This document shows, in pieces, positions 1 through 9,057 of a stretch of 64,000 nt of DNA (position 1 is its first letter; each line of letters begins with the position of its first letter). Below the pieces are notes generated by a model, which did no database searches, had not been told where the DNA came from, and saw nothing but the letters and a program-made list of their open reading frames with translations. Location of the stretch: NCBI GenBank assembly GCA_963782345.1, contig CAWAJF010000014.1, positions 155,486 through 219,485 on the forward strand, in the 5' to 3' direction. The position numbers and the translations under genes are program-made. Origin of the DNA: DASUPK01 sp963782345 (GTDB lineage: Bacteria; Actinomycetota; Thermoleophilia; Solirubrobacterales; 70-9).

Positions 1-496
1 TTGAGTAGGTGACCGGATTCGATCCACCATCCTGGTAGCAGACGCCGAACGCGAAGGCGCGGTGCTGACCGAAGTCGAGATCGGTGAAGGTCTCGTTCCC
101 CGTCGGGCCGACTGCGTTGGGCGAGAACGTACTGCTCGGAATCGGGTTCGAAGCCGCCCGTCCGAACGAACCACTCGGATCGAAGACGTAGAGGTCGTAG
201 TCGGTGTTGTCCGCGCCGCCAGTCCAGGTCAGGGTCGCGCGGACGGCCGAGACGGGCGTTGCCGGCGTCTGCGGCGGCTGCTGTTGCTGCTGCTTCTTCT
301 TCTTGCACTTCTTCTTCTTCTTCTTGGCGGAGGTGGCGCTGTGCTTCTTCTTCTTCTTCTTGCACCTCTTCTTCTTCTTCTTGGCGACGACCGCCGTGCC
401 GCCTGAGGCGCTCGCGGCGGCGCCGACCGTCGCGGTGATCGTGAGGGCCAGCAGCGCCAGCAGCGCCAGTCCCAGAATCCCCTTCTTCTGTCTCAT
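1..496 (-). CDS. Exported lysine-rich protein, 3' end outside window
   Basis: Reading leftwards from ATG at 496, the frame stays open to the window edge (165 codons seen). Residues 1-30 are a signal peptide with a leucine/alanine core ending in an AAASA-like site. Next come three lysine runs separated by cysteines (RCKKKKKK, KCKKKK types) and a glutamine/proline linker. The rest, starting TLTWTGGADNTDYDLYVFD, resembles the calcium-dependent or pre-peptidase beta-sandwich repeats of secreted proteins. The lysine codons appear on the plus strand as CTT runs at about 290-385. Similar lysine-rich exported proteins occur at 15.7, 35.7 and 55.3 kb. Function is unknown; a cell-surface role is inferred. 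Confidence 0.7.
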   Translation of the reverse strand, partial: MRQKKGILGLALLALLALTITATVGAAASASGGTAVVAKKKKKRCKKKKKKHSATSAKKKKKKCKKKKQQQQQPPQTPATPVSAVRATLTWTGGADNTDYDLYVFDPSGSFGRAASNPIPSSTFSPNAVGPTGNETFTDLDFGQHRAFAFGVCYQDGGSNPVTYS

Positions 497-571
497 CGGT
501 TCCTCTCCCCGTATCGAGTCGAATGCAGTGCGGCGAGCCTACTCCGGTTGGGGGCCGCAGTCGAGGCACGT

Positions 572-1162
572 TTAGCCGAGTGATTGGCGGCCGGCGAGGG
601 CCTTGCCGAGCGTGACCTCGTCGGCGTGCTCGAGATCGGCTCCCACCGGCAGCCCGCTGGCGAGCCTGGTCACGGTGACGCGGTCGCGGAGCGCATCGGC
701 GATGTGGATCGCGGTGGCCTCCCCGGTGGTGGTCGGGTTGGTCGCCAGGACGATCTCCTTCACCTCGCCGTTGACGCGGCCGACGAGCTCGGAGATCCGC
801 AGGTCCTCGGGATCGATCCCGTCGATCGGGGAGAGCGCTCCGCCGAGCACGTGATAGAGGCCGCGGTACTCCCCGGTCCGCTCGATGGGAATCACGTCGG
901 CGGGCTCCTCGACTACGCAGATCAGCGATTGATCGCGGCGGGTGTCCTCGCAGATGCGGCAGCGGGGGCCCTCGGCGAGGTTGAAGCAGACCTCGCAGAG
1001 GCCGACCTTCTCCTTCACCTCGCGGATCGCATCCGCGAGGCCGAGGGCATCCTCGTCGTCCGCCCTGAGGATGTGAAAGGCGAGCCGCTGCGCCGTGCGC
1101 TGGCCGATCCCCGGCAACTTCGAGAGCTCGGCGATCAGCTGGCTGATCGGTCCGGCATACAT
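572..1162 (-). CDS. recR: Recombination mediator RecR
   Basis: A 196-aa protein of the usual RecR length. It has a helix-hairpin-helix near residues 15-32 (KLPGIGQRTAQRLAFHIL), a four-cysteine zinc finger (C56, C59, C68, C71) and a Toprim domain over about 80-175. RecR works with RecF and RecO to load RecA on gapped DNA. In most bacteria recR follows ebfC directly in the dnaX operon. Here all three genes point the same way, but a plus-strand gene (1229-1579) sits between ebfC and recR, so recR probably has its own promoter. Confidence 0.96.
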   Translation of the reverse strand: MYAGPISQLIAELSKLPGIGQRTAQRLAFHILRADDEDALGLADAIREVKEKVGLCEVCFNLAEGPRCRICEDTRRDQSLICVVEEPADVIPIERTGEYRGLYHVLGGALSPIDGIDPEDLRISELVGRVNGEVKEIVLATNPTTTGEATAIHIADALRDRVTVTRLASGLPVGADLEHADEVTLGKALAGRQSLG

Positions 1163-1228
1163 GGGATCAGCCTAACCGTGACGGTGGGCGGGTAAGCGAC
1201 CCGCAAGGACAGGAAAGGAGGAACACCG

Positions 1229-1579
1229 ATGAGCACCGAGCAGGAGCTGTTGGAGATCGAGCACACCCTGGCGACGGGCGGCGGCGACGAGTACCGGGAT
1301 CACCTGACCGATGATGCCGTCGTGATCATCCCGGGGCAGGCGCTCGACAAGACCGAGACGATCGGCGCAATGGAGCAGAGTCCCGGCTGGGACGAGGTGA
1401 AGATCAGCGATCCCCGCGCGCTCGAGGTCGGCGATCGCGGAGCTGTCCTGACCTACCGCTTCGACGGTCGCAGGGGAGACGACTACGCCTACGCCGCCCT
1501 GATGAGCAGCGCCTACACGAGGGTCGACGGCGGATGGAAGCTGGTCCTGCACCAGCAGACGCCGCTGCAGGGCTCCTAG
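1229..1579 (+). CDS. SnoaL/DUF4440-like NTF2-fold protein
   Basis: 116 aa with a strong Shine-Dalgarno (AGGAAAGGAGG) just before the ATG. Features such as YRDHLTDDAVVIIPGQ, DRGAVLTYRF and DGGWKLVLHQQTPL fit the small NTF2-like cone fold of DUF4440/SnoaL proteins, which bind or convert small molecules in a pocket. No catalytic residue can be assigned. It is on the opposite strand to its neighbours, inserted between ebfC and recR, and ends 12 bp from the ebfC stop. The substrate is unknown. Confidence 0.75.
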   Translation: MSTEQELLEIEHTLATGGGDEYRDHLTDDAVVIIPGQALDKTETIGAMEQSPGWDEVKISDPRALEVGDRGAVLTYRFDGRRGDDYAYAALMSSAYTRVDGGWKLVLHQQTPLQGS

Positions 1580-1591
1580 CCCAAGCCCGCG

Positions 1592-1909
1592 CTACATACC
1601 CGGGAGACCGGGAAGCCCGCCGCCACCGCCCATTCCGGCGATGCCGCCCATCCGGCTGGCCGCCAGCTCCTGCGCGGAGCGAAGTGCCTCGTTGACCGCG
1701 GCGGTGACCATGTCCTGCAGCAGCTCGGCGTCCTCGGGATCGATCGCCTCGGGATCGATCTTGATCTCGCGCAGTTGCATGTCGCCGGTCATGGTCACCT
1801 TGACCATGCCGCCGCCCGCGCTCGCCTCGACGATCTCCTCCTTGAGCTGCTCCTGGGCCTTGGCCATCTCGGCCTGCATCTGCTGGGCCTGCTTGAGGAT
1901 CTGGTTCAT
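1592..1909 (-). CDS. ebfC: YbaB/EbfC nucleoid-associated protein
   Basis: 105 aa. The N-terminal helix MNQILKQAQQMQAEMAKAQEQL and the core with DPEDAELLQDMVTAAVNEAL are typical of YbaB/EbfC, a dimeric DNA-binding protein encoded beside dnaX in most bacteria. The last 20 residues are a low-complexity glycine/methionine/proline tail. It begins 17 bp after the dnaX stop, so the two are probably one transcript. Confidence 0.95.
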   Translation of the reverse strand: MNQILKQAQQMQAEMAKAQEQLKEEIVEASAGGGMVKVTMTGDMQLREIKIDPEAIDPEDAELLQDMVTAAVNEALRSAQELAASRMGGIAGMGGGGGLPGLPGM

Positions 1910-1926
1910 GTTGGGTCCCTGGGGGA

Positions 1927-3660
1927 TCAGCCGGCCTCGCTTTCGCGTGTGTCGTCGGGAACGACCTCGGTCGCGTCGAAGTTTTCCTTGATCAGGTCGA
2001 TCTTCTCTTCCTCACTCAGCTCAGCGGACGCCTGCGGAGCGACTTCGGTCACATCCTCCTCGATCAGCTCGTAGACGGGGCGCAACGGCTGTCCCACGAT
2101 CACCTTGATCGCCTCTGTCATCCGCTCCACATTGCCCTTCGCCTCCGCCTTCTTCTTGTTGAACTTGGCGGAGCCGGGAAACCCGACCTCCAGCACCGAC
2201 CGCTCATCGTCGATCGCCAGAGGCCTGGCCTCGTCGAACAGAGTGGAGAGCATCGCCGAGCCGCTGTCCCGCAAATGCTCAACCACCGCCGGCCAGAGCT
2301 CGACGACTCGCTCGACCTCGATGGTCGCGGTCGCGACGCTTGCCTTCGGCTCCGGCTGCTTCGGAGCGGGGTCGTCCACGGGCGGCGCGGCCGGGGCCGC
2401 GTCCTCAGCAGCCGGGGCCGGCGCTGGGGGCGGGGCTTGGGTTCCAGCCGCAGCTGAGCCGGCCATCGAACTGCTGGAGGCTGCTGAGGCCGCGTCCCCG
2501 GCCCCACCGCCGGTCAATCGGGACTCAAGCGACTCGATCCGGCGCAGGAGGGCCTCGCGCGAGGAATCCAGCGAGGGCGTTGCAACCTTGAGCAGAGCGA
2601 CCTCGAGCGTCAGGCGTGGGTCGTCGCCCTCGCGCATCCCGGCGACCGCCGCGCTGAGCGAGTCGATCGCGCCCATGAGCTTGGCGTCGTTCATGTGCTT
2701 CGCCTGGTCAGCAAGGCGCTCTGGCTGGGCGACGGTCACGGTGAAGGACTCAGGCACCTGGCCGGTCGCCCTGGCGACCAGCAGCTGGCGGAGGTGGGCG
2801 ATCAGGTCTCTTGCGAATTGGCCTGGGTCGCGGCCCGAGCGGGAGAGGCGCTCCACGGCTTCGAGTGCTGCCTTGGCGTCTCCTTGGGCCAATGCGTCTG
2901 TCGTGTCGAAGAGCAGGTCGGCGTCTGCGGCGCCCAGGACCTCGACCACCTCGTCGGTCGTGACCGAGTCTCCTCCGAAGGCCACGAGCTGATCGAGCGT
3001 GCCCAGGGCGTCGCGGAAGCTGCCTGTGGCCGAGCGGGAGATCAGGGCGACCGCCCCGTCCTCGATCTCGATCGACTCGGCGGCCGCGACTCTCTTCACC
3101 ACTTCCGCGATCTGCTCCAGGGAGGGCCGCTGGAAGTCGAAGCGCTGACAGCGGTCCACGATCGTGGCCATCACCTTCTGCGGCTCGGTCGTCGCCAGGA
3201 CGAAGGCTGTGTTGGGCGGCGGCTCCTCGAGCGTCTTCAGGAAGGCGTTCCACGCTTCCTTCGTGAGCATGTGCGCCTCGTCGAGGATGTAGACCTTCCA
3301 GCGGCCGGCGGCCGGGGCGAAGCCGACGCGGTCGCGCAGCTCGCGGATGTCGTCGACGGAGCGGTTCGAGGCGGCGTCCATCTCGATCACGTCGAGCGAG
3401 GTGCCCGCCGCGATCGTCTGGCAGGACTCGCACTCGCCGCACGGGGTCAGGGTCGGCCCGTTGACGCAGTTGAGAGAGCGAGCGAGGATCTTGGCCATCG
3501 AGGTCTTGCCGGTCCCGCGAGAGCCGACGAACAGGTAGGCATGGTGAACTCGGCCCTTCTCGACGGCGTTCGAAAGGGTGCGCACGATGTGCTCCTGCCC
3601 GACGACCTCCGCGAAGCTCTGCGGGCGGTGGCGGCGATAGAGAGAGGCGGACTCGGCCAC
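1927..3660 (-). CDS. dnaX: DNA polymerase III subunit gamma/tau
   Basis: 577 aa from a GTG start. The clamp-loader ATPase has Walker A GSRGTGKT at residues 46-53, zinc-ligand cysteines (C65, C74, C77, C80), the DEAH box at 127-130 and an SRC-type motif (DRCQRFDF). A proline/alanine-rich linker at about 390-440 leads to a tau C-terminal region ending in acidic residues. DnaX is the motor of the clamp loader that places the beta clamp on DNA. First gene of the leftward dnaX-ebfC unit. I see no clear slippery sequence for programmed frameshifting. Confidence 0.97.
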   Translation of the reverse strand: MAESASLYRRHRPQSFAEVVGQEHIVRTLSNAVEKGRVHHAYLFVGSRGTGKTSMAKILARSLNCVNGPTLTPCGECESCQTIAAGTSLDVIEMDAASNRSVDDIRELRDRVGFAPAAGRWKVYILDEAHMLTKEAWNAFLKTLEEPPPNTAFVLATTEPQKVMATIVDRCQRFDFQRPSLEQIAEVVKRVAAAESIEIEDGAVALISRSATGSFRDALGTLDQLVAFGGDSVTTDEVVEVLGAADADLLFDTTDALAQGDAKAALEAVERLSRSGRDPGQFARDLIAHLRQLLVARATGQVPESFTVTVAQPERLADQAKHMNDAKLMGAIDSLSAAVAGMREGDDPRLTLEVALLKVATPSLDSSREALLRRIESLESRLTGGGAGDAASAASSSSMAGSAAAGTQAPPPAPAPAAEDAAPAAPPVDDPAPKQPEPKASVATATIEVERVVELWPAVVEHLRDSGSAMLSTLFDEARPLAIDDERSVLEVGFPGSAKFNKKKAEAKGNVERMTEAIKVIVGQPLRPVYELIEEDVTEVAPQASAELSEEEKIDLIKENFDATEVVPDDTRESEAG

Positions 3661-3771
3661 GTTTCGAGTCTATCCCCCGCCCTCCGAGCCACAGCCCGGC
3701 ATCCCCTCGCGCGGGGCGCTTTTCCGGCATATACGGCCGAAAATGCGCCCCGCGCCGCTTAAATATCCGCC

Positions 3772-4104
3772 GTGGCCTACGACGAGGAGCTCGCCGACCG
3801 TGTCAGGGAAGTGCTCTCGGCCCGCGCCGACGTCTCCGAGCGGAAGATGTTCGGCGGCATCGTCTTCATGGTCGCGGGCAACATGGCCTGCGGCGTGTTG
3901 GGAGAGGACCTGATCGTGCGCCTCGGGGATGAGGAGGCGGAGAGGGCGCTCACCGAAGACGGCGTTCGCCCGTTTGACTTCACCGGCCGGCCGATGAGGA
4001 CCACGGTGTACGTCTCGGCGGAGAGAACCTCTGGCGACGCCGGGTTGGCGGAGTGGGTCGAGGCGGGCGCCGACTACGCGGCCTCGCTGCCGCCGAAGCC
4101 ATAG
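3772..4104 (+). CDS. TfoX N-terminal domain protein
   Basis: 110 aa from a GTG start, divergent from dnaX. ERKMFGGIVFMVAGNMACGVLGEDLIVRLG followed by RPMRTTVYVSAE is the signature of the TfoX N-terminal domain. Stand-alone copies are widespread in actinobacteria and have no settled function. They lack the C-terminal half of the competence regulator TfoX/Sxy, so a competence role should not be assumed. Confidence 0.85.
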   Translation: MAYDEELADRVREVLSARADVSERKMFGGIVFMVAGNMACGVLGEDLIVRLGDEEAERALTEDGVRPFDFTGRPMRTTVYVSAERTSGDAGLAEWVEAGADYAASLPPKP

Positions 4105-4118
4105 TTAGGGTTCCCGCC

Positions 4119-5132
4119 GTGTGGAGAGGGGCCGGGATCGCGACGTTTGCCTGCGCGCTCGCCTGCGGCGTCCCTTTGTCGGGCTGCGGAGGCTCGTCGG
4201 ATTCGGGCGGCACCATCGCGTCGACCTCCACCGGTGCAAGCGGCGGGCCCACGGCGACCCCGGTCGACGTCCACGCGCTCCCCGTCGGCACGGACCGCTA
4301 CGTCACCGACGGGCCGAAGAAGGGCGACGTCTACTCCTGCATCACGAGCTTCAACGGCGGCGGCGCCGACGTGATGGGGCCGTGGTTCAGCTCGGACGGC
4401 AAGACCTTCGACCTGACGAAGAAGGTCGCGGTCGAGGGCAAGGTCAAGTGGGATTCGAGGTTCTCGGAAGAGGTCTCGGGCTCGAAGCGCGCCCTGAGCG
4501 GCAACGGCCTTCCGCCCGACCCGAGCGGCGTCTTCCCGGTCCAGACCGACGATCCCGCCTACCAGTACGACCGCAACCCCAACACGATCTCCGCCTACAC
4601 GCTGGCGGCCTCCCTGCCCGCGAACCCGAAGGAGGCATCCGAACCGAGCTGCGTGGGCGGGACCATCGGGATCGCGAAGACGGGCATCCCGATCTTCAGC
4701 GCCTTCGACGCCGGCGGACGCGATGCAGTCGCCTGGGAGACCCAGGACCGCTGCGACGCCCATCCCGAGAGGACCGGCCAGTACCACTACCACTCGCTCT
4801 CCGCCTGCATCGCGGCGCTCAGCGACACCGGCGGCGAGCCGAACTCATCTGAGCTGATCGGCTGGGCCCTGGATGGGTTCGGGATCTACGTGGAGCGGGA
4901 CTCCAAGGGCACGATGCTCTCCAGCGCCGACCTCGACGCCTGCCATGGCCGCACCAGCAGCGTGGACTGGAACGGGAAGCAGGTGTCGATGTACCACTAC
5001 GACGCCACGCTCGACTTCCCATACCTGGTCGCCTGCTACCGCGGCACGGCGATCGACTCGGCCGAGGGGCTCGCGACCGGGCCGCCGGATACCGGCGGGC
5101 CGCCCGGCGGGCCGCCCGGCGGTGCCCCGTGA
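4119..5132 (+). CDS. YHYH-domain lipoprotein
   Basis: 337 aa if translation starts at GTG 4119, 14 bp after the preceding stop; a longer frame from 4053 would overlap that gene. The N-terminus is a lipoprotein signal (LACGVPLSGC, cysteine then GGSSDSGG). The body has the marks of the YHYH family: GQYHYHSLSACI, IGWALDGFGIYV, LDACHGR and MYHYDATLDFPYLVACYRG. The family is extracellular and poorly characterised; the histidine/tyrosine pairs may bind metal. A proline/glycine tail (GGPPGGPPGGAP) ends the protein. Likely surface-anchored. Confidence 0.85.
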   Translation: MWRGAGIATFACALACGVPLSGCGGSSDSGGTIASTSTGASGGPTATPVDVHALPVGTDRYVTDGPKKGDVYSCITSFNGGGADVMGPWFSSDGKTFDLTKKVAVEGKVKWDSRFSEEVSGSKRALSGNGLPPDPSGVFPVQTDDPAYQYDRNPNTISAYTLAASLPANPKEASEPSCVGGTIGIAKTGIPIFSAFDAGGRDAVAWETQDRCDAHPERTGQYHYHSLSACIAALSDTGGEPNSSELIGWALDGFGIYVERDSKGTMLSSADLDACHGRTSSVDWNGKQVSMYHYDATLDFPYLVACYRGTAIDSAEGLATGPPDTGGPPGGPPGGAP

Positions 5133-5249
5133 GCAGCCGGCTCAGACGCAGGTGATCCCGAGATCCTGCTGCAGGCCACGAGTGAAGAAATGGACCGTGC
5201 ACCCATCCTCGAGACGAGGCTCCCGGGCGTGTCCGCCGCGTTTGGCTCG

Positions 5250-5346
5250 GGCCAGGCTTGCCTGCATCACATGTCGGCTACCGCTTAAGGCTGCTTCCTT
5301 CCGGACCTGACCTGGTTCGCAGGCCGACATTGCGCAGGACCTGGCC
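5250..5346 (-). ncRNA. ffs: Signal recognition particle RNA, small bacterial type
   Basis: On the minus strand the conserved apical domain CAGGTCAGGTCCGGAAGGA is followed by AGCAGCC, the Ffh-binding helix of 4.5S-type SRP RNA. The flanks pair to close the hairpin: GGCCAG near the 5' end with CTGGCC near 5250-5256, and an inner GTCGGC with GCCGAC. Ends are set from this pairing and are good to a few bases. It lies 1.6 kb from dnaX, a common actinobacterial neighbourhood. Confidence 0.93.
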
Positions 5347-5520
5347 GTCAACGCCGCCTGCGGCGGCCCGGCCCCGAGGGCCGGTCCCTCGTCAGGGAAT
5401 TCAGCTCCGCTGGAGCGGGTTGCGGATTACAGGGCACCGCTAATTCCCCGCCTAGCACGGTCCGAGCCAGAGTCTAGTCGGGGGCTTCATCTATTTGGCC
5501 GAACGGCCGATAGATAAGGG

Positions 5521-7269
5521 ATGGAGACCAGCTCAACCACGTCCGTGAGCACCGTCCAGGCTCGCAGGGGACTGATCCCGCCCACCGGGTCGAGCGATCC
5601 GCGCCGTCGCCTCGGCGAGGTGGCCATCGACCTCGGATTCGCGGACCGCGAGCTGATCGAGCGCGTGATGGCGAAGGAGAACGAGGCCGGGCAGCCTATG
5701 GGCGCCCTGCTCGTGGAGAGCGGGATCATCGATTCGAATCAGCTGGCGCGGATCCTCGCTGAGCGGAACTCCCTTCCATTCGTCGACCTGAGGGAGTTCG
5801 AGGTGGATCAGGGAGCGGCGAACCTCGTCGACGCGACCGAGGCACGTCGATACGGCGCGATCCCGATCGCGTTCCTCGACGACGGCGGGCTGCTGGTGGC
5901 CACCGGCGATCCCTCCAACGTTGTCGGCACCGACAACATCGCGATGGCGACGGGCTACGACGTGAAGCGCGCGATCGGCACGGCCGACGGCATCGCGACC
6001 CTGATCACCCGGCTCACCGGGCTGACCGGCTCGGTCAAGGAGATCGACGACGCCGCAGACGGCGACTCCCAGGAGGACGGGGTCGTCGAGTTGCGCGCAT
6101 CGGCGAAGCAGGCGCCGGTCGTCAAGCTGGTGCACGCGGTCATTGCCGACGCGGTGAACCGTGGGGCCTCCGACATCCACTTCGACCCGCGGCGCGACGC
6201 GATGCAGGTCCGATACCGAGTCGATGGCGTCATGCTCGACTCGATGACGGTGCCCAACAGCCTGGTGGCCGGCCTCGTCTCGCGGATCAAGATCATGGCC
6301 GACCTCGACATCGCCGAACGCCGGATCCCACAGGACGGCCGCATGGCCCTGGACGTAGACGGCCGGCACATCGATATCCGCGTGGCGGTATTGCCGGTGA
6401 TCCGCGGCGAGTCGGTGGTGATGCGGATCCTGGACAGGGAACGGGTCGTGCTCGAACTGAGCTCGCTCGGGATGCGGGACGAGGACCGGGAGCTGGTGCT
6501 CCGCGCTGTGGGCCAGATCCAGGGAGCCATCCTCGCCACGGGCCCGACCGGCACCGGCAAGACGACCACGCTCTATGCCCTGCTGCGCGAGCTCAATACC
6601 TCCGAGCGCACCCTGATCAGCATCGAGGACCCCGTCGAGTACGAGGTGGACGGCGTCAAGCAGATCCATGTCAACCACAGCGCCGGGGTCACCTTCGCCT
6701 CGGGCCTTCGCTCGATGGTGCGCTCCGATCCTGACGCCCTGATGGTCGGCGAGATTCGCGACACCGAAACGGCTCAGATCGCGATGGAGGCGGCCCTCAC
6801 CGGCCACCTCGTCCTCTCGACGCTGCACACCAACAGCGCCTCGATCACCGCCGCCCGCCTGATCGACATGGGCGTGGAACCGTTTCTGATCGCGTCCGGG
6901 ATCCGGTGCATCATCGGCCAGCGGCTGGCGCGCCGGCTCTGCGATGACTGCAAGCGCCCCGCGACCATCTCCGGCGCCGATCTGAGCGCGCTCGGCATCG
7001 CGGAGAACGGCGGGCCGCCCGCCGTCTTCGAGGCCCATGGGTGCGCAAGCTGCCTGGGCACCGGCTATCGCGGCCGGATCGGGCTCTACGAGGTGCTGAC
7101 GCCGAACGAGGAGATCCGGAGCCTGATCATCGCCAAGGCCGCCAGTGACGACATCGAGGCCGCCGCCGTTGCCGCCGGGATGCACCGCATGCGAGACGAC
7201 GGGCTCGAGAAGGCACGCAACGGGATCACCTCCGTCGCCGAGGTCCTCCGCGTCGTCGGCGACGCCTAA
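5521..7269 (+). CDS. Type IV pilus / type II secretion assembly ATPase (PilB/GspE family)
   Basis: 582 aa. A GspE-type N-terminal domain covers about 20-170 (RRLGEVAIDLGFADRELIERVM). The ATPase follows, with Walker A GPTGTGKTTT at about 341-350, a Walker B/Asp box around ALMVGEIRDTETA, and a His box near LSTLHTNSA. Near the C-terminus are two CxxC pairs (LCDDCKRP and CASCLGTGYRGRIGLYE), the zinc-binding tetracysteine motif of this family. It powers pilus polymerisation or secretion at the inner face of the membrane. No pilin, PilC or PilT gene is nearby, so partners must be elsewhere. Confidence 0.93.
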   Translation: METSSTTSVSTVQARRGLIPPTGSSDPRRRLGEVAIDLGFADRELIERVMAKENEAGQPMGALLVESGIIDSNQLARILAERNSLPFVDLREFEVDQGAANLVDATEARRYGAIPIAFLDDGGLLVATGDPSNVVGTDNIAMATGYDVKRAIGTADGIATLITRLTGLTGSVKEIDDAADGDSQEDGVVELRASAKQAPVVKLVHAVIADAVNRGASDIHFDPRRDAMQVRYRVDGVMLDSMTVPNSLVAGLVSRIKIMADLDIAERRIPQDGRMALDVDGRHIDIRVAVLPVIRGESVVMRILDRERVVLELSSLGMRDEDRELVLRAVGQIQGAILATGPTGTGKTTTLYALLRELNTSERTLISIEDPVEYEVDGVKQIHVNHSAGVTFASGLRSMVRSDPDALMVGEIRDTETAQIAMEAALTGHLVLSTLHTNSASITAARLIDMGVEPFLIASGIRCIIGQRLARRLCDDCKRPATISGADLSALGIAENGGPPAVFEAHGCASCLGTGYRGRIGLYEVLTPNEEIRSLIIAKAASDDIEAAAVAAGMHRMRDDGLEKARNGITSVAEVLRVVGDA

Positions 7270-8558
7270 GGCTGCGCGGCTACTTCCTCGATCAGCTCCG
7301 CCGCCCGCTCGTTCCCCCGCGCGGCCTGGAGCCTCTTCGACACGGCAGCGAGGCGGGCGCCGAGGCCACGGTCGGCGAGCAGCCGATCGATCGCCGCCGA
7401 CAAATCACCGTCCTCGAACGAATAGGTCGGCAACCGGATTCCAAAGCCCGTCTCGTCGATTCGCTGCGCGTTGTCGTGCTGGTCCCAGAAGATCGGCAGC
7501 ATCACCATCGGCTTGCCGAAATGCAGGCACTCGGTCGTCGTGTTGTTGCCGCCGTGGGTGATCACCAGGTCCACGTGCGGCAGAACCGAGACCTGCGGCA
7601 GGAACTCCTCGCCCACCATGTTGTCGGCGAGCTCGTACTCGGCGTGCTGCGGGCCCTTCGAGACCACATACCGATGCGGCGTCTTCGCGAGCGCCTCGAC
7701 GAGCCTCTCCATCAACGGCACGTCCCCTGAGCCCAGGGAGCCGAGGCTCACGTAGATGAGCGCGCCATCGCGATCGGCGAGCTCGGGCGGCGGCGACCAT
7801 TCCGCGTCCGTTGTCCGGACGCTCGACTCGAGATTGCGCCAGGTCGGCCCCAACGCCACCGAGCGCGCGTAGTCGACCTCGCTCGGATACAGGTAGAGGT
7901 TGAGCCAGCCGGACTCGTGGATCATCTCGCCATCCGGCAGCGGCGGCGCCCCGCGCTCCGTGCAGAACTGGCTGAAGCCCGCCTGCATCTCCCCGGTCAC
8001 CCGGCGGTACTCCTCGCGGTACCTCTCCCAGTCGGATCCGTCACCGCTCGGCAGGCCCGTGAAGGGCGGCGGGAGCTCGGGGTCCTTGACCTCGAGCGGA
8101 TTGCAGGAGACGATCCGGACCCAGGGCCGTCCGCTCGCCGGAATGGCCGGGAATGAGCAGACGTTGTCCTCGACGATCACGTCGGGCTTGACCTCCTCGA
8201 AGATCTCGGCCAGTCGCTCGTCGACGTACCTCGCGCCGTCCAGCAGGGCCTCCCAGGTCGGCGCGATGAACTCGCCGAGCTGGTCGAAGGTCGATTTCCG
8301 GAAGACCGGGGCCGTCTCGCGGATGAAGTCCTTCCAGAACTGCCCTGGCTCCTCCTCCACCTCGGGCGGCGGGGCGAGCCGCATCAGGCTCTCCTCGAAT
8401 CCCTTCTCCTCCAGAGTCCCGGCGAACGACTCCTCGATTACGAAAACCACTCGGTGCCCGCGGTGCCGTAGCACCTCGCCGATGCCGATGCAGTTGTTCG
8501 TCGGGCCGAACGCCCCCTCGGGGAAGAACACGACGGTCTTTCCCTGGCTCTCGGCCAT
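7266..8558 (-). CDS. UGT/MGT-like GT1 glycosyltransferase
   Basis: 430 aa. GT-B fold with the family-1 nucleotide-sugar signature in the C-terminal half: LIYVSLGSLGSGD, then VDLVITHGGNNTTTECLHFGKPMVMLPIFWDQHDNAQRI. This resembles macrolide and sterol glycosyltransferases, which move a sugar from a UDP/TDP donor to a hydrophobic acceptor. Tail-to-tail with the PilB/GspE gene, the two stops overlapping by 4 bp. No biosynthetic cluster surrounds it, so the acceptor is unknown. Confidence 0.85.
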   Translation of the reverse strand: MAESQGKTVVFFPEGAFGPTNNCIGIGEVLRHRGHRVVFVIEESFAGTLEEKGFEESLMRLAPPPEVEEEPGQFWKDFIRETAPVFRKSTFDQLGEFIAPTWEALLDGARYVDERLAEIFEEVKPDVIVEDNVCSFPAIPASGRPWVRIVSCNPLEVKDPELPPPFTGLPSGDGSDWERYREEYRRVTGEMQAGFSQFCTERGAPPLPDGEMIHESGWLNLYLYPSEVDYARSVALGPTWRNLESSVRTTDAEWSPPPELADRDGALIYVSLGSLGSGDVPLMERLVEALAKTPHRYVVSKGPQHAEYELADNMVGEEFLPQVSVLPHVDLVITHGGNNTTTECLHFGKPMVMLPIFWDQHDNAQRIDETGFGIRLPTYSFEDGDLSAAIDRLLADRGLGARLAAVSKRLQAARGNERAAELIEEVAAQP

Positions 8559-8673
8559 GTTCGCGCGGCGAGTCTATGGCCCTGCACCTCTGCGGGCACT
8601 GTCGATCGGAACGGCGGTCGTTCGTCGTTAGGGTGAAGCGGCGAACCGCGCCGCCCAGAGAAGGAGATTTCGG

Positions 8674-9057
8674 ATGAAGTACGCATTCACGATCTACAGA
8701 GACGAAAACCAGCGCGACAGCGCGACCCCCGAGCAGCAGCAGGAGGTGAGCCGGGCCTACGGAGCACTGACCGAGGAGATGGAGCAGAAGGGCGTCCTGG
8801 TGGCCGGAGAGGGCCTCTATCCCGCCGCGACGGCGACCACCATCCGGGTCCGCGACGGCGAGAGGGGCGTCACCGACGGCCCCTTCGCGGAGACCAAGGA
8901 GCAGCTCGGAGGCTTCTATGTCCTCGACGTGAAGGATCTGGACGAGGCGATCGAGTGGGCGGCCAAGATCCCGGGCTCCCATTTCGGCTCGGTCGAGATC
9001 CGCCCGGTGATGGTCTTCGATGAGGCCGGGAACCTGGTCGAGGAAGCGGCGGCCTAG
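8674..9057 (+). CDS. YCII-related DGPF-domain protein, ECF42 partner
   Basis: 127 aa with a Shine-Dalgarno (GAAGGAGA) before the ATG. The DGPF signature is at TDGPFAETKEQLGGFYVLDV in a ferredoxin-like YCII fold, ending with SVEIRPVM. These proteins are encoded beside ECF42 sigma factors, and such a sigma factor follows here. Its TAG stop (9055-9057) is in the same frame as the sigma reading frame, with zero bases between. The molecular role of DGPF proteins is not established. Confidence 0.88.
   Translation: MKYAFTIYRDENQRDSATPEQQQEVSRAYGALTEEMEQKGVLVAGEGLYPAATATTIRVRDGERGVTDGPFAETKEQLGGFYVLDVKDLDEAIEWAAKIPGSHFGSVEIRPVMVFDEAGNLVEEAAA

Noticed and set aside
5533..7185. 550-codon leftward frame opposite the PilB/GspE gene
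   Set aside because: Shadow frame from high third-position GC; composition is arginine/aspartate/histidine-rich with no domain.
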